From Diploptera punctata (lineage: Eukaryota > Arthropoda > Insecta > Blattodea > Blaberidae): DNA of 64,000 bases. The DNA lies in NCBI GenBank assembly GCA_030220185.1, contig JASPKZ010007795.1:3093001-3157000 (forward strand), given 5' to 3'. The first letter of the stretch is position 1; each line of letters begins with the position of its first letter. The translations under genes were made by a program, and so were the position numbers. This document shows positions 11,221 to 21,599 of this stretch, in pieces. Under the pieces are notes generated by a model, which saw only the letters and a program-made list of their open reading frames with translations, searched no databases and was not told where the DNA came from.

Positions 11221-11224
11221 AATT

Positions 11225-11342
11225 AAGATATTTGGTCTGTGTATTCTTACCTCTTATGGTTGTTTTTGTTGAACATATGTTTCAAGGTTTGTTGAACAAA
11301 AACAACCATAAGAGATAAGAATACACAGACCAAATATCTTAC
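11225..11342. mobile_element. Hairpin MITE (single copy here)
   Basis: Arms 11225-11275 and 11291-11342 are almost perfect inverted copies (GATATTTGGTCTGTGTATTC) with a 15-base loop. Confidence 0.7.
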
Positions 11343-11415
11343 TTATTAAATAAACCCTTTAATGTTACTTCCTATTGTATTTTTAAAATGATTATGTACA
11401 TTATATTTTGAAAGA

Positions 11416-11765
11416 TGGTCCACCGCTGTGATCTTGAAGGTAGCATGCTGCCTTGTCATGCAGCAGGCCCAAGTTTGATTTCGAATCAGGACAAGGTTTT
11501 TGGCTGAGGTTTTTCCTCACCTGTCAGACAAATGTCAGGAAGCTTTAAGGCCCAAACAGTCCCTGAACATTATCTTGCCATTATTATCATATTCACCTCA
11601 TATTAGATTAAGTTTAGAATTAAGGCCTCTCCTGGCACATTTCTATCATCATCAACACCTATCATACATCATCAGGGTAGTGTAACTCCCCCTTCCAGAT
11701 GTCCCAACCTCAGAAGTGGGTTACAATAACACTGATGCCAGGAGAGAATACCAGAAATGTCGTAA
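11416..11765 (+). mobile_element. SINE-C, long-tailed variant
   Basis: A decayed plus-strand copy starting GGTCCACCGCTGTGATC. The tail (CCTCTCCTGGCACATTTC to AATACCAGAAATGTCG) differs from the main SINE-C and matches the complement of 61230-61390, so the two define a subfamily. Confidence 0.7.
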
Positions 11766-12021
11766 TGACAACTTGGTGGCATTGATTATAAAAGAGATAT
11801 TTCAAATGATGGATATAGTATTGTTGTTTTTGAGCTTTGGATTTAATTGTAGGATTTGCTATATTTTTACTTATTTTAGGAATTCTCACTATGAGGTATA
11901 TTCTACCTTAATGCTATATTTTTATTCTTCTGATATTGTGTATAGACTATGTTTCTGTCTTCTCAAGTCAGTGTGTAGGTGGTCTACTTATCCAACTTGT
12001 TTTAAGGGGTCATGTCTGTCG

Positions 12022-12230
12022 TATGTCGGCCCCGGTGGTCTAGTAGTTATGTTCCTTGCCTTTAGTCCCTAGGATTGTGGGTTCAAACCTGGCCAGGGTT
12101 GATGGATACTTGGGATGGAAATATCCAGGAGAAATGTACTCTGGGAGGGACTTTAAGTCATGGGTCCCGAGTCTGAAGATTTTCAGGCTTATGGAATAAA
12201 TGCAAACCTGAATAAAAAGGCCAGTATGTA
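12022..12230 (+). mobile_element. SINE-D (tRNA-derived)
   Basis: The tRNA-like head has CGGTGGTCTAGTAGTTATG (A box region) and GGGTTCAAACCTG (B box). The body, with GTACTCTGGGAGGGACTTTA and ATGGGTCCCGAG, recurs in decayed form at 21325, 38495 and 55555. Confidence 0.6.
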
Positions 12231-12234
12231 AAAT

Positions 12235-13095
12235 TTAACCGGACAAGTTAATTTATAAACAGGTTTACAATGTAATAAAACATCTTCCTGTGCTCAAAGC
12301 TTTTAAAATTTTTATCTTCTTTCTCCATCCTTGATTGTAAAGTAAAGACCTGTGTTCGGATCCTGCACAATCCTTTTTTTTTTTTAATACATTAATTTTT
12401 GTCTAAATTGCTTTGCTTTTTCTTTCATTTTAAATTGTTTCTGTAATCTGAATTCTTAAGGGAAAAAAAAGTAATGTTAGTAAACAAAATAATTTTTTAA
12501 ATGATGAAACCTTCCAGTATCATTAATTCAACAGTTAAGTTATTTTGTTGGAAGGGAATTGAATTTATTCTACAATAAAATGAGCCATTGTTTTTAAATT
12601 ATGAGGGAGTTACGATAAAAAGTTTCCCTTATTAGTATCCAAATTTCTTCACTTGCAAAGATGAGTACTGGTAAATGTTGGTAAATCTCTGTCCTTAATC
12701 TCCTAATAGGAGCATAAGGCTCCCACAAAGTGTCTCCATGAATACTAAGGTAAATGTATGCAGGTAGATATATATTATATATTTTTTTTTTCAAATTGAT
12801 ACATCTTTCCTTTAATCTCTGAAGACTTTTCCATTTCACACTACTTCTCCATCGTAGATTAACCTCTTACCTTATAGGTTCTTTTATATGCCCCATGCTA
12901 CCTGGCCTTACAGTGGCATGACTTCTCAGGAGAGGAATTTTAAACTTTGGATCATATATATAGTTTTTTGATCACATAAGTACATTGAGAACCTTCCCGA
13001 AAGAGTGATCAGCTTATTCTAGGGCCTTGTCTGAGACAACACAACATTTGAGATGAAACACACCATTCACTCACACATTCATGCTGAACATGAAT
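12235..13095. other. AT-rich sequence without recognised genes
   Basis: No coding or RNA signal. The open frame at 12594-12839 (minus) has no recognisable domain. Confidence 0.4.
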
Positions 13096-13097
13096 AT

Positions 13098-13287
13098 GGT
13101 AATAATAATTATGATGACCAGATGTTATTCGGAAACAATTTGGATCTTAAGAGTTACCTGGGATTTGTCTTATGGGTGAGGAAAAAAAAATCACCTAGGA
13201 AACCTGTTCTCATCAGGGATTGAAACCACGGGAGGCTCACTGCGTACGAGGTAGTAATGCTACCGCAAGACCACAACAGTGAACCCA
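13098..13287 (-). mobile_element. SINE-C, decayed copy
   Basis: Recognisable by the order GATTTGTCTTATGGGTGAGG, a B box remnant and CACAACAGTGAAC at the right end; many substitutions relative to the copy at 19093. Confidence 0.55.
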
Positions 13288-13671
13288 TTTTAAGCTTTTC
13301 ATTATAATAGTCTTCTCCAATTTATCCACTTCATTAAAAGATAGTTAAAATTAATTTTTTATATTTATTATGCTGAGATTTATTGTAAATTTATCTTCTG
13401 AAATTTGGAATTAGATTGTAAAAAGAGTATAATAATTTCAAATTGAACTATTTTTTAAACAAATAAAATAAAACAGCCATGGCTCGTGAATTCAAAATCA
13501 GGGGAGGTTCTCAAGTATCAAAATGATGATAACACAATAAAAACCAGGCATAAATTTTTCTTATATTAGGCTTAACACATTATATTATCACTGCTTACAT
13601 GCTGCTAAAATTATAGCTTTGTAGATAAGTTCTTCTCTACTTTTACAATGCAAAGTGATTAATCAGGAGAT

Positions 13672-13815
13672 TAATATTTAATTTTAGGAAGTGATATTTT
13701 GAGGTTATTTTAATTATATTACTTTTAGTCTGATCATCTTACCTCAATATTAATGTTGATTTGTTCTTGAACATTAATATTGAGGTAAGATGATCAGACT
13801 AAAAGTAATGTAATC
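13672..13815. mobile_element. Hairpin MITE (family M1)
   Basis: Second copy of the MITE at 5036: the same flank ATTTAATTTTAGGAAGTGAT, the same core ACCTCAATATTAATGTTGAT, and inverted arms ending TTTTAGTCTGATCATC. Confidence 0.75.
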
Positions 13816-13819
13816 AGGA

Positions 13820-14520
13820 GATTATTGAAATTTGGTAATGCCAATAACTTATTTTATTATTTCTGTATATAAACTATTTTAAGAGATTGTCTCATTAGGA
13901 CATTAAATTAATTAGACCTCGGAAAATCCTGGGATTTTCAGAATTTGCACTCTATATAGTATATGCTTTCTTGTTATTAGACCCATATTAGTTGCAGTCA
14001 TGCAGGTCCTACCTACAGTGCATGAGATGCAAGAAAGTGACTGACGTTTCTTGCAAAGATTACTGCATTGCCACTATACACTATAAAATATGTTACAAAA
14101 ATAAAAATACACTGTACATTTCAATTTAATATAAGAAAATTGACATATTTTTGTATATTGTACATGTATTCATTTGATCACTTATACGCATAACCCAATA
14201 TGAATTAAGACTGTTGTTACAATTAACATGCAAAGCCTCTGTTTCACACAATGCACTGCAGACTCGACAGAGGAAGAGAATCCACACAGGGTGATGGGAG
14301 TCCCATCATATGATAAACATGGTCAGTGATTGATTATAGTAATGAGCCTTCTCATGTGCTCATTCGCCCATGCGCTGTCAATCCCTTTCTTGAATCTCAC
14401 ACACATAGTGGTTTTATTAATTTTATTTTGTTCGAGAGTTGTTCTTTAAATGTTCTGAACACAATTTTTTCAGACATTTTTGAAACATCCTACTTTATCA
14501 TTGCTACACTGACAAGGATA
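13820..14520. other. Sequence without recognised genes
   Basis: Single-copy-looking AT-rich DNA, no domain recognised. Confidence 0.4.
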
Positions 14521-14522
14521 TT

Positions 14523-14895
14523 AAATTAACTAACTCACTGGCACTATCAAACCCATAGGTTCATGGCCGCCTGGACATAAGCTCTTTACACATCCCAATT
14601 CCGAGTTAATGTTTTCCAATCATACCCTGTACAATCTACTTTTCTCAAATCATGGTTAATGTTATTTTCCCACCTCATTCTTGGTCTACCAATTGGGCAT
14701 TTTCCCTCTGTTCTTCCTACAAGAAGCTTCCATGCCCCTCTTTCATTCTCATTTGTGCCACATGTCCTGCCCATCGCAGTCAACGAGACTTAACTGTTAT
14801 TATATCTGGTTTCCTATGAAGATCATATGGCTCACTGTTATGTAGTCTTCTCCATTCCCTTGTCTGTTCATCTCTCTTTGATTCAAAAATATTAA
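14523..14895 (-). mobile_element. LINE L-A 3' fragment
   Basis: Encodes GRTCGTNENERGAWKLLVGR, then RPRMRWENNINHDLRKVD and ends AACTAACTCACTGGCAC, matching the C terminus and 3' end of the element at 21600-24150. Confidence 0.8.
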
Positions 14896-15061
14896 ATTAT
14901 TTGAATAATAAAAGAGAACATCTCAGTTCTTATAACAACATAGCTCTTTAGTCAACCGTTCAGTGAAGAGTAAACTTACTAAAATGGTTCTCACCAAATC
15001 TGGCAATTAAGTTTGGAAAAATTCTTTCTTACAGCTATGTTACATACCAACATGAAAAATA

Positions 15062-15770
15062 TTCTTCTTCTTCTTCCTTCCAAGTATTAGGCCAAGGCCT
15101 GTTACGATCCTATAGAAAATTTTCCCTCCAGCGTTTTGATCCTTCCGGGAAATTCTCGTATAAGACTTGAAAGCATAATAATAGTCCCTTTGATTGGTTG
15201 CTGGCCAAAGGAAGGCCATGAAAATATTGGTTTTAGAAAACATGTCAGCTGTCATCTTTTAAATATTAAATATACATATAGTATCATATAATTATCTTGC
15301 TATATTTAATATTTATCTTGTTAAACTAAACTAAACCCTCAGGGGTCCTCATCTAGGGGATATGTGGATGGCGACCACAAGGTGCCCAAGCTGAGCAAAA
15401 CATTTCTTCCACTTACTTGTGTTTTGCACTCTTTTAACTTTACTATCTAACCTCTCTTGGTTAACTCTTGTTTTTTTCGACCCCGACGCTATTAGGGCAT
15501 CCGAGGGCTAGGGAGTCTTTCCTTTCTTCCATTTCTTCTTTCCTTTATTTTCTTTTCTTCTCCAGAAAAGCCTGACCAGAGGCTATAAGATGGCAGCCCC
15601 ATCACTGGTCTTGCCTTCCTTTGGCCGGCAACCAATCGAAGGGACTATTATTATGCTTTCAAGTCTTATACGAGAATTTCCCTCAAACGCTGGAGGGAAA
15701 ATTTTCTATAGGATCGTAACAGGCCTTGGCCTAATACTTGGAAGGAAGAAGAAGAAGAAGAAGAACTAAA
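15062..15770. mobile_element. Chimeric repeat with inverted ends (family R1)
   Basis: Left and right ends (about 140 bases each) are inverted copies: CTTGGAAGGAAGAAGAAG, a LINE 3' tail, and CTTTCAAGTCTTATACGAG. The middle (15310-15610) matches the complement of 51740-51990, where the unit has one LINE-tail end only. It is a composite of a LINE 3' end joined to unrelated sequence that moves as a unit. Confidence 0.6.
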
Positions 15771-16174
15771 CATTTAAATACCTGCTAATAATCTGTAACT
15801 ACATTAGTGGTAAATTAAATACAAACTCTTTAGAAGCATCATAACAATATTTTTATAAAGTTTTACTGCTTTTAGGGTAGTAGAAACCTGTCAATGTTGT
15901 TAACTACCCTCTCCTTACTCCAAGAGCTACTTGTCCCTCTTCTCTGTGGTTAGACAGATGAAATGGTGAGAGTCTTCCATGAGGGAAGGGGAAATATTAT
16001 GTTTTTACCCTTTGTACAAAGTTCTCACCTTGTCCCAATCAGAATAATTTCTTGGCACTGCTGATTTTCTGTTAAGGCAAGGTTCTTAGAAGCCTTCCAG
16101 ACACAGGCTATTTAAAAATAAGTGTTCACTATATCGTAACTACAATTCTATAAACAAGGTCATTTTCTTAGCAT

Positions 16175-16800
16175 TTCTTCTTCTTCCTTCCAAGTATTAG
16201 GCCAAGGCCTGTTACAATCCTATAGAAAATTTTCCCTCCAGTGTTTCATAGGACGGCCCAGTGATCTTCGTCCTCTTGGTATATAATTATAAACAGCTTT
16301 GGGGATCCGATTTGAACTCATTCTTTCAAGATGGTGTTTCCAATTTAGTTGGTACTGTTTAATATATTCCAAAAATTGGCGTAGTCTTCAATTCTTTTAA
16401 GATATCGGTGTTCCTTTTCCGATCCCATCTGGTGTAACCCGCTGTTCTGTGCATGAATCTCATTTCACAAGCTGTTATTCTGCTTTCATGTTGTCTTTTT
16501 AGTGTCCATGCTTCACTACCATAGGTCAACACTGGTCTAGCCAAAGTGTTATATAAACGTAATCTGGTGTTTTTTTGTACAAGGGATGGTTTCATAACTT
16601 GATTAATAATTTCTAAACTTTATAACTAGTCATTTTTTCAGGGATATCCTTTTCATCCCAGATAGAGAGATAATATCCAAGATATTTAAATTGATTAGAT
16701 CTCTCTAAAATTTTATTCTGGAGACAGATTTTACTTTGTATGAGGTCCTTCCCATGAAATGCCATCATTTTAGTTTTGTTAATTGGTATTTAGCATTTCA
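16175..16800 (-). mobile_element. LINE L-B related 3' fragment
   Basis: Encodes KTRLRLYNTLARPVLTYGSE, then AWTLKRQHESRITACEMRFM and HRTAGYTRWDRKRNTDIL, the post-RT region of this LINE group. It ends in a CTTCTTCCTTCCAAGTATT tail near 16180. Confidence 0.75.
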
Positions 16801-17008
16801 AATGATTAATTACAAATATAAAACAGATTAAGGTTTTTATATTTATAGATAAGGTACTGTAGTATACTAAGTTATGTAGATAGGAAATAACACTATGAGG
16901 TTCTTTAATATTAACAGAATAATGTGAGGAGAGGTAAGAATCTTTTAATTTAATATTGAATTGAACCTCACAGTGATAATTCCTATATAAAAAAAGGTTT
17001 CTTTAATA

Positions 17009-17444
17009 TTGTTTATTTTTTATTATTTCACTCACCTCATACTTCATAATTCATAGCAGACCCTGGGTTTCTTCACATCTTTTGTGACATTCTCAATGCT
17101 GCGTCACGTTCACAACTGACGTCCAACGGCCTTCTATCCTCCGCGCCATCTGGTGGCCGACCGAAGAATTTCCAAATCAGTCCTCTTTCTTTATAACCGG
17201 GTATTTCAAAATTCATAGTTGTATTTTCATTCTTGCATATGTAAATTTTTTCCCAAATTGTGAGTTCCTTCGGTTTTTCCAATTGTTTAAGTAATTTTGT
17301 TTTGGTTTCTATTCTATGTTTTTCTGACCAGGCATGTGCAGCTATTGCAGATTTTTCGGTTTCTCCATTTTTAACATTTCTGAGGTGTTCTTTTAATCTT
17401 GTAAATGAAGTATGAGGTGAGTGAAATAATAAAAAATAAACAAT
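17009..17444 (-). mobile_element. Penelope-like 3' fragment between inverted tails
   Basis: Minus-strand coding from about 17400 to 17130 gives EHLRNVKNGE, IAAHAWSEKHR, LLKQLEKPKELTIWEKIYIC and NFEIPGYKERGL. Both ends carry a 40-base tail in inverted orientation (TATTGTTTATTTTTTATTAT and its complement at 17404-17444). Confidence 0.75.
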
Positions 17445-17479
17445 ACGGTAGTATACTGTTTAAAATATTATTATAAATG

Positions 17480-17765
17480 GGAATAATGTTCCGATTTTTT
17501 CTCACAGTTTTAGGCAATGTGCTACAAATTGGAAGGTCATGGGTTCAATCCTAGTGGTGTCAGGATTTTTAAACTGGCCAAAACCTTCTGGTGGCACCAT
17601 GACCCTGGGGTCAACTCATCCTCTAATGAAAATCAGTACCAGTTATATGTTTTGGGATAAAGGCAGCCATCACACAGGGGTGAGAATGTTTCTAACATCT
17701 TAGTGGTTATCTAGAAAAGTGAGAACCTTTACCTCCTACCCCAAAGGTTTCCTAAGGCCTGTAGT
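17480..17765 (+). mobile_element. SINE-B, decayed copy
   Basis: Recognised by GGTCATGGGTTCAATCCTAG (B box) and CAGGATTTTTAAACTGGCC; diverged from the copies at 50566 and 59127. Confidence 0.6.
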
Positions 17766-17767
17766 GT

Positions 17768-18060
17768 ATTTCATACTGTGCAGTCAGCGAATGTTCTAAG
17801 GCATCATGCCTTAATGCAGAGTAGCACTTGTTTGAGTCCGCATTGATATAAAAATTGGATTTCAGCCAGTATGGCACCGATGCCCACCCAGCATCGTGAG
17901 GAATTTGGGTAGCTACAATAAGTAGTAGCTCCAGGTTTGAGAAAAATCAGTTATGACAGTTGGAGTTCTCAACATGTTGACCACATGTCACCCTTATACT
18001 GGCTGTGGTGTTCACCACTGTAAATGGCACATGTGGATGTGAGGTCAGCAGCCAGCCATG
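17768..18060 (+). mobile_element. SINE-A, decayed copy
   Basis: Carries GGCACCGATGCCCACCCAGC and GTAGCTACAATAAGTAGTAG from the SINE-A body and ends near CAGCAGCCAGCC. Confidence 0.65.
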
Positions 18061-18064
18061 AAGA

Positions 18065-19090
18065 TTTTTCTATTAATATTAGTTTCAATTTTTTATTAAA
18101 TAGAGTATGAATAGAATAGAATAGAATTAGCGAAGAAGATGTACAAGACAAGAATTTTTGAAAAAATAAAATTACTTTACATTGAAGGAAAAATACTGTA
18201 GTGTAGAATTAATAATAAAAAATAGTTATAAATGAAGAAAAGTTAATGTTGCTATGCAAATTGGAGGTGTTGAAAATTAAGAGGTAAAAGAATCCAGGAT
18301 TAAGTAAGTTAAAGCATAAATATTGTGAAAAGTATATTTAATCTCTTGAAAATATTAAAGAAATTATCCGGGGTAAGTTGAAATTGGCATTTTTATGCCC
18401 TTAAGATTTTTTTATTTCTATTCTGTGAAATATGCATTGGGTTGTGTTAATCTTCATTATTTCTGTATTTTACAGATACATCCTTACGAAGAAGAGGTAA
18501 ATAATGTATTATGATGCAAGGTTGGGAAGTGGTTTTTACAGAATGAAGGAAAATGTTTAAAACCGAGCGATAGCAAGGTTTTTAATCTCCTAGATTCTGT
18601 AAAACACTTCACAAACGTGCGTTGTACATTATTTTTGCGCGATGGTGTTTTCAAAATAATAAATAATAATAATAAAATAATAACATCTTTGTTGGAAATA
18701 TTTGCGTTCATTGTAAACAATTAACGTTAACAGTGTGGGCAATGTTTATTAGTTGAAACTGCAGGAGGCCGTGAGACCATTTAGTGATAAAATGGCGGCA
18801 AGTACGTATTTATTGTTTTATATTGTTTCAAATAAAGTTCAATTTATTTAAAATGCAGTGATTTGTTTCGTATAATGTACATTAACACTACCTTTTGGAC
18901 ATTTATTGTATAGGTACATTGTATGTAGTATACATAGAGGGCAGTGGTTTTACTTCCCACGCGCGTTTTGTAATATGTGATATTACAGTATAGTTATTTT
19001 ATTACAATATAGTTATTTAGGTTGGCAACCCCGAAATGTAGAAGTTGAACTTTCTATCATGGTCGCCATTGCTGTAAGTACGACAAAACG
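18065..19090. other. Sequence without recognised genes
   Basis: No domain or repeat recognised. It lies 3' of repo exon 3 and could hold intron 3 sequence. Confidence 0.4.
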
Positions 19091-19092
19091 CA

Positions 19093-19427
19093 ATCCATCC
19101 ATAGTAATTCTGCCCGAAGGCAGGTCCTTCACTGCAATCATAGCATTTTCATGCTATGCTTGCAGCTTTACTAGGGAATTGTAGGTGTGGTAGCTTCCCG
19201 TTGCTTTCCACACCGGTGAAGGATGATGATGATAATGATAATGGTAAGGATGATGGCCATATGATTTCGGGGACCGTTTGGGCCTTAAAGTTTTCCTGAC
19301 ATTTGTCTTACAGGTGAGGAAAAACCCCGATAAAAACCTCACCCAGAAAAACTGCCCCGACCGGGGATCGAACCCGGGCCCGCTGCGTGACAAGGCAGCA
19401 TGCTACCTCGAGACCACAGCGGTGGAC
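19093..19427 (-). mobile_element. SINE-C (tRNA-derived), full copy
   Basis: Full-length copy with target duplication ACAAAACGCAAT on both sides (left of CCATCC, right of GGTGGAC). Good A and B boxes in the head. It lies in the presumed intron 3 of repo. Confidence 0.9.
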
Positions 19428-19637
19428 ACAAAACGCAATATTGCTTAATTTTTTTATTTTTTTAATTATATTGAAACAAACAGAATTGAAATACAAACAA
19501 ATAATAGCAGGAGGGAACAATAAATTGTTTATTTCAAACTAGAAGAAATGTTGTATAAATTAAAAATTACTATAAGTGTTAAATGAATAATAAAAATTGC
19601 TATTTAGAAAAAATGTAAGATTGAATGATATAGTTAC

Positions 19638-19834
19638 CTGTAGTCATATATCCTGTTTTTCTGGGTGGTTCTCTCTTGCGCCATTTAGCACGACGATTTT
19701 GAAACCAAACTTGAACTCGGGATTCACTTAAATTTAATTTGAGAGCTAGTTCTTCTCTGGCAAATACATCTGGGTATGGAGCTCTTTCAAATGCACGTTC
19801 CAGTTCTTCTAACTGATATGCAGTGAATGTTGTT
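19638..19834 (-). CDS. repo: repo coding exon 3 (most of the homeodomain)
   Basis: A TTTCCAG acceptor and a GTAACT donor bound 197 bases. With the AG from exon 2 it reads R, then [40 protein letters not shown] and [20 protein letters not shown], ending GYMTT. This is a paired-type homeodomain of the Q50 class (WFQNRR in helix 3) without a paired domain; [15 protein letters not shown] and the PPRKTGY extension just after the domain are, from memory of the family, the signature of Repo and not of Alx, Arx, Otp, Rx or Unc-4. The upstream ATG that gives an apparent start (MKYNIS) is intronic. The exon ends in phase 1 after ACA G, so at least one more exon follows; I see no convincing candidate between 1 and 19637, so the C terminus is probably outside the window. 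Conservation of this exon against AT-rich repeats makes it the most secure call here. Confidence 0.9.
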
Positions 19835-20020
19835 CTGGAAATATTATATTTCATTTATTATTTAATACTTAACAATTTCAAAGTTACTATATGGGTAATA
19901 CATATTCAGCCATTGTAATCCATATCGTTGTATTGCAAAATCAAATGGTTCCATAGAAATCAAATTCCTAATAAGTTGTTAAAGTCGCAATATGGTTTTT
20001 GTACAGTTATAAGTAATTGA

Positions 20021-20295
20021 AGGGGGGCAAGCCGTTGGTTAAGGCAACATGCTACAAGCCAGAAGGTCGAAAGTTCGAGTTCCGAGGGGCCAGGATTTTT
20101 AAACTGACCCGAACATTCTCGTGGTCCTAGGGTCGACTCAGCCTCTGATTGAAATGAGTACCTGACGCTTGTTCTGAGGAAAATGCGGCCTTCATGCAGG
20201 GCTGACAACCCGGCTGACATGTGCCAACTGTCTAGAAAAAGTAGGAGCCTTAACCTCCTACTACTCCAAAGCCTCTTAAAGGTTTGTAGTGGTAT
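20021..20295 (+). mobile_element. SINE-B
   Basis: Plus-strand copy beginning GGGGGGCAAGCCGTTGGTTA, with the family string CAGGATTTTTAAACTGACCC, and ending at TGGTATCACTTTACC. Confidence 0.8.
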
Positions 20296-20325
20296 CACTT
20301 TACCTTTTTTTATTTTTTTTACCTA

Positions 20326-20635
20326 TCCATCCATAGTAATTCTGCCCGAGAACAGGTCTTTGACTGCAATCATAGCATTTTCATGCTATGCTTTGCAGCT
20401 TTACTAGGAAATTATATGTGTGGTAGCTTCCCGTTGCTTTTCACACCGGTAAGGATGATGATGATGATCGCCGGATGATTTTCGGGGACCGTTGGGCCCT
20501 GAGCTTTCTGACATTTGTCTTACAGGTGAGGAAAAACCCCGAAAAAAAACCTCACCTAGAAGCCTGCCCCGACCAGGAATCGAACCCAGGCCCGCTGCGT
20601 GACAAGGCAGCACCTCGAGACCAAAGCGGTGGACT
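20326..20635 (-). mobile_element. SINE-C
   Basis: Follows the SINE-B almost directly; head at the right end, with a few small deletions relative to 19093. Confidence 0.8.
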
Positions 20636-20739
20636 TTTTACCTATTAAGTAACTTAATTGAAATTATATTTATATGAAAACTAAGAAATAATAGTCTCGA
20701 TGTAAACAGATTTCTTATTTAATTAAATTTACTGTGGGA

Positions 20740-20945
20740 GGAAACACTATGAGGTATTTATATCAATAAATGAGTTGGAGAAAATGTTTTAACATCTCAC
20801 CTCACAAAGTTGCGTGTCTTCACGATACCGGTTTCAAAAGTATAGTATTACTTCCATCTTCAGTCAAATTCCAACTGTTGAAATTTCGTCGTTAGCATCA
20901 TCTTTTGAACTGCCATCTGGTGTAGATTTTATGAACTTGGAGATT
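20740..20945 (-). mobile_element. Penelope tail fragment with hammerhead-like motif
   Basis: On the minus strand: CTGAAGA (complement of 20857-20863), a helix GGAAGTA/TACTTTT, then GAAA and CCGGTATC (20824-20835), followed by a tail with GTGAGG. It matches the outer ends of the palindrome at 9066-9951 in layout. Confidence 0.5.
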
Positions 20946-20978
20946 AAATTATTCTTAATTTAAAGGGTAGATAATGTA

Positions 20979-20986
20979 TAGGCCTA
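20979..20986. repeat. TAGGCCTA octamer, the only copy noticed left of 28.3 kb
   Basis: Exact TAGGCCTA in otherwise unremarkable sequence. Confidence 0.8.
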
Positions 20987-21324
20987 TTTGTATATTTTGC
21001 ATATATCTAAATTTTGTTGTATGAGAATTTCACAATTGCATTGATATGTCATTTACCTTTAATCTCTAGATTAGAAACAAGTGACCTAAAATGTTGTTTC
21101 CTCCCCCATTTTAATTTTAAGTATGGATAAATTATTATTGCTGTTATTAAGGCCTAAATTCGCTTTTTGTGAGCCTCAATCTTGGGTTAAATCCCGAAAC
21201 GTACTAAGTATGGTGCTGTGGGTGAAAATTTAATGGACACCAAATTCCAGGTTATGTGTAAATTATTATTATTATTAGTATCATCGTCATTAATATTATT
21301 ATAATTATTATTATGCATCAACTT

Positions 21325-21560
21325 CCTATTCGGTCTCGGAGGACTGGTGGCTGCCGTGCTCTCCTCTAGTTCCATGAGTTCAAACCTGATTGGATTGATG
21401 CATTTTTAAGTCGGTAAAATTCTGAGTATGCCTTCTTTCGGAAGGGAAGTAAAGCCATGGATCCCGCATCGTAGATTTATGGCATATAGGGTACCGGGGG
21501 GCTCTTTCACGCATTGATAGTGTCATTGACTCTGACAGCTATACCTCGGTCTACTGAAGG
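21325..21560 (+). mobile_element. SINE-D, decayed copy
   Basis: The head has GGTGGCTGCCGTGCTCTCCT and GAGTTCAAACCTGATTG; the body has GGAAGGGAAGTAAAGCCATG and ATGGATCCCGCATCG. It abuts the LINE at 21600. Confidence 0.5.
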
Positions 21561-21599
21561 TCGAAGTGGGTATTTATAAAAATACCGTTTTGTCACCCC

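Noticed and set aside
18484..18720. Minus-strand 78-residue frame as the missing C-terminal exon of repo.
   Set aside because: Hydrophobic and AT-driven composition, no resemblance to a homeobox protein tail, and no acceptor in the needed phase that I could defend.
19600..19854. An 84-residue frame starting MKYNIS taken as the start of a small homeobox gene.
   Set aside because: The ATG and first codons lie upstream of a TTTCCAG acceptor and the last codons beyond a GTAACT donor; the coding part is an internal exon.
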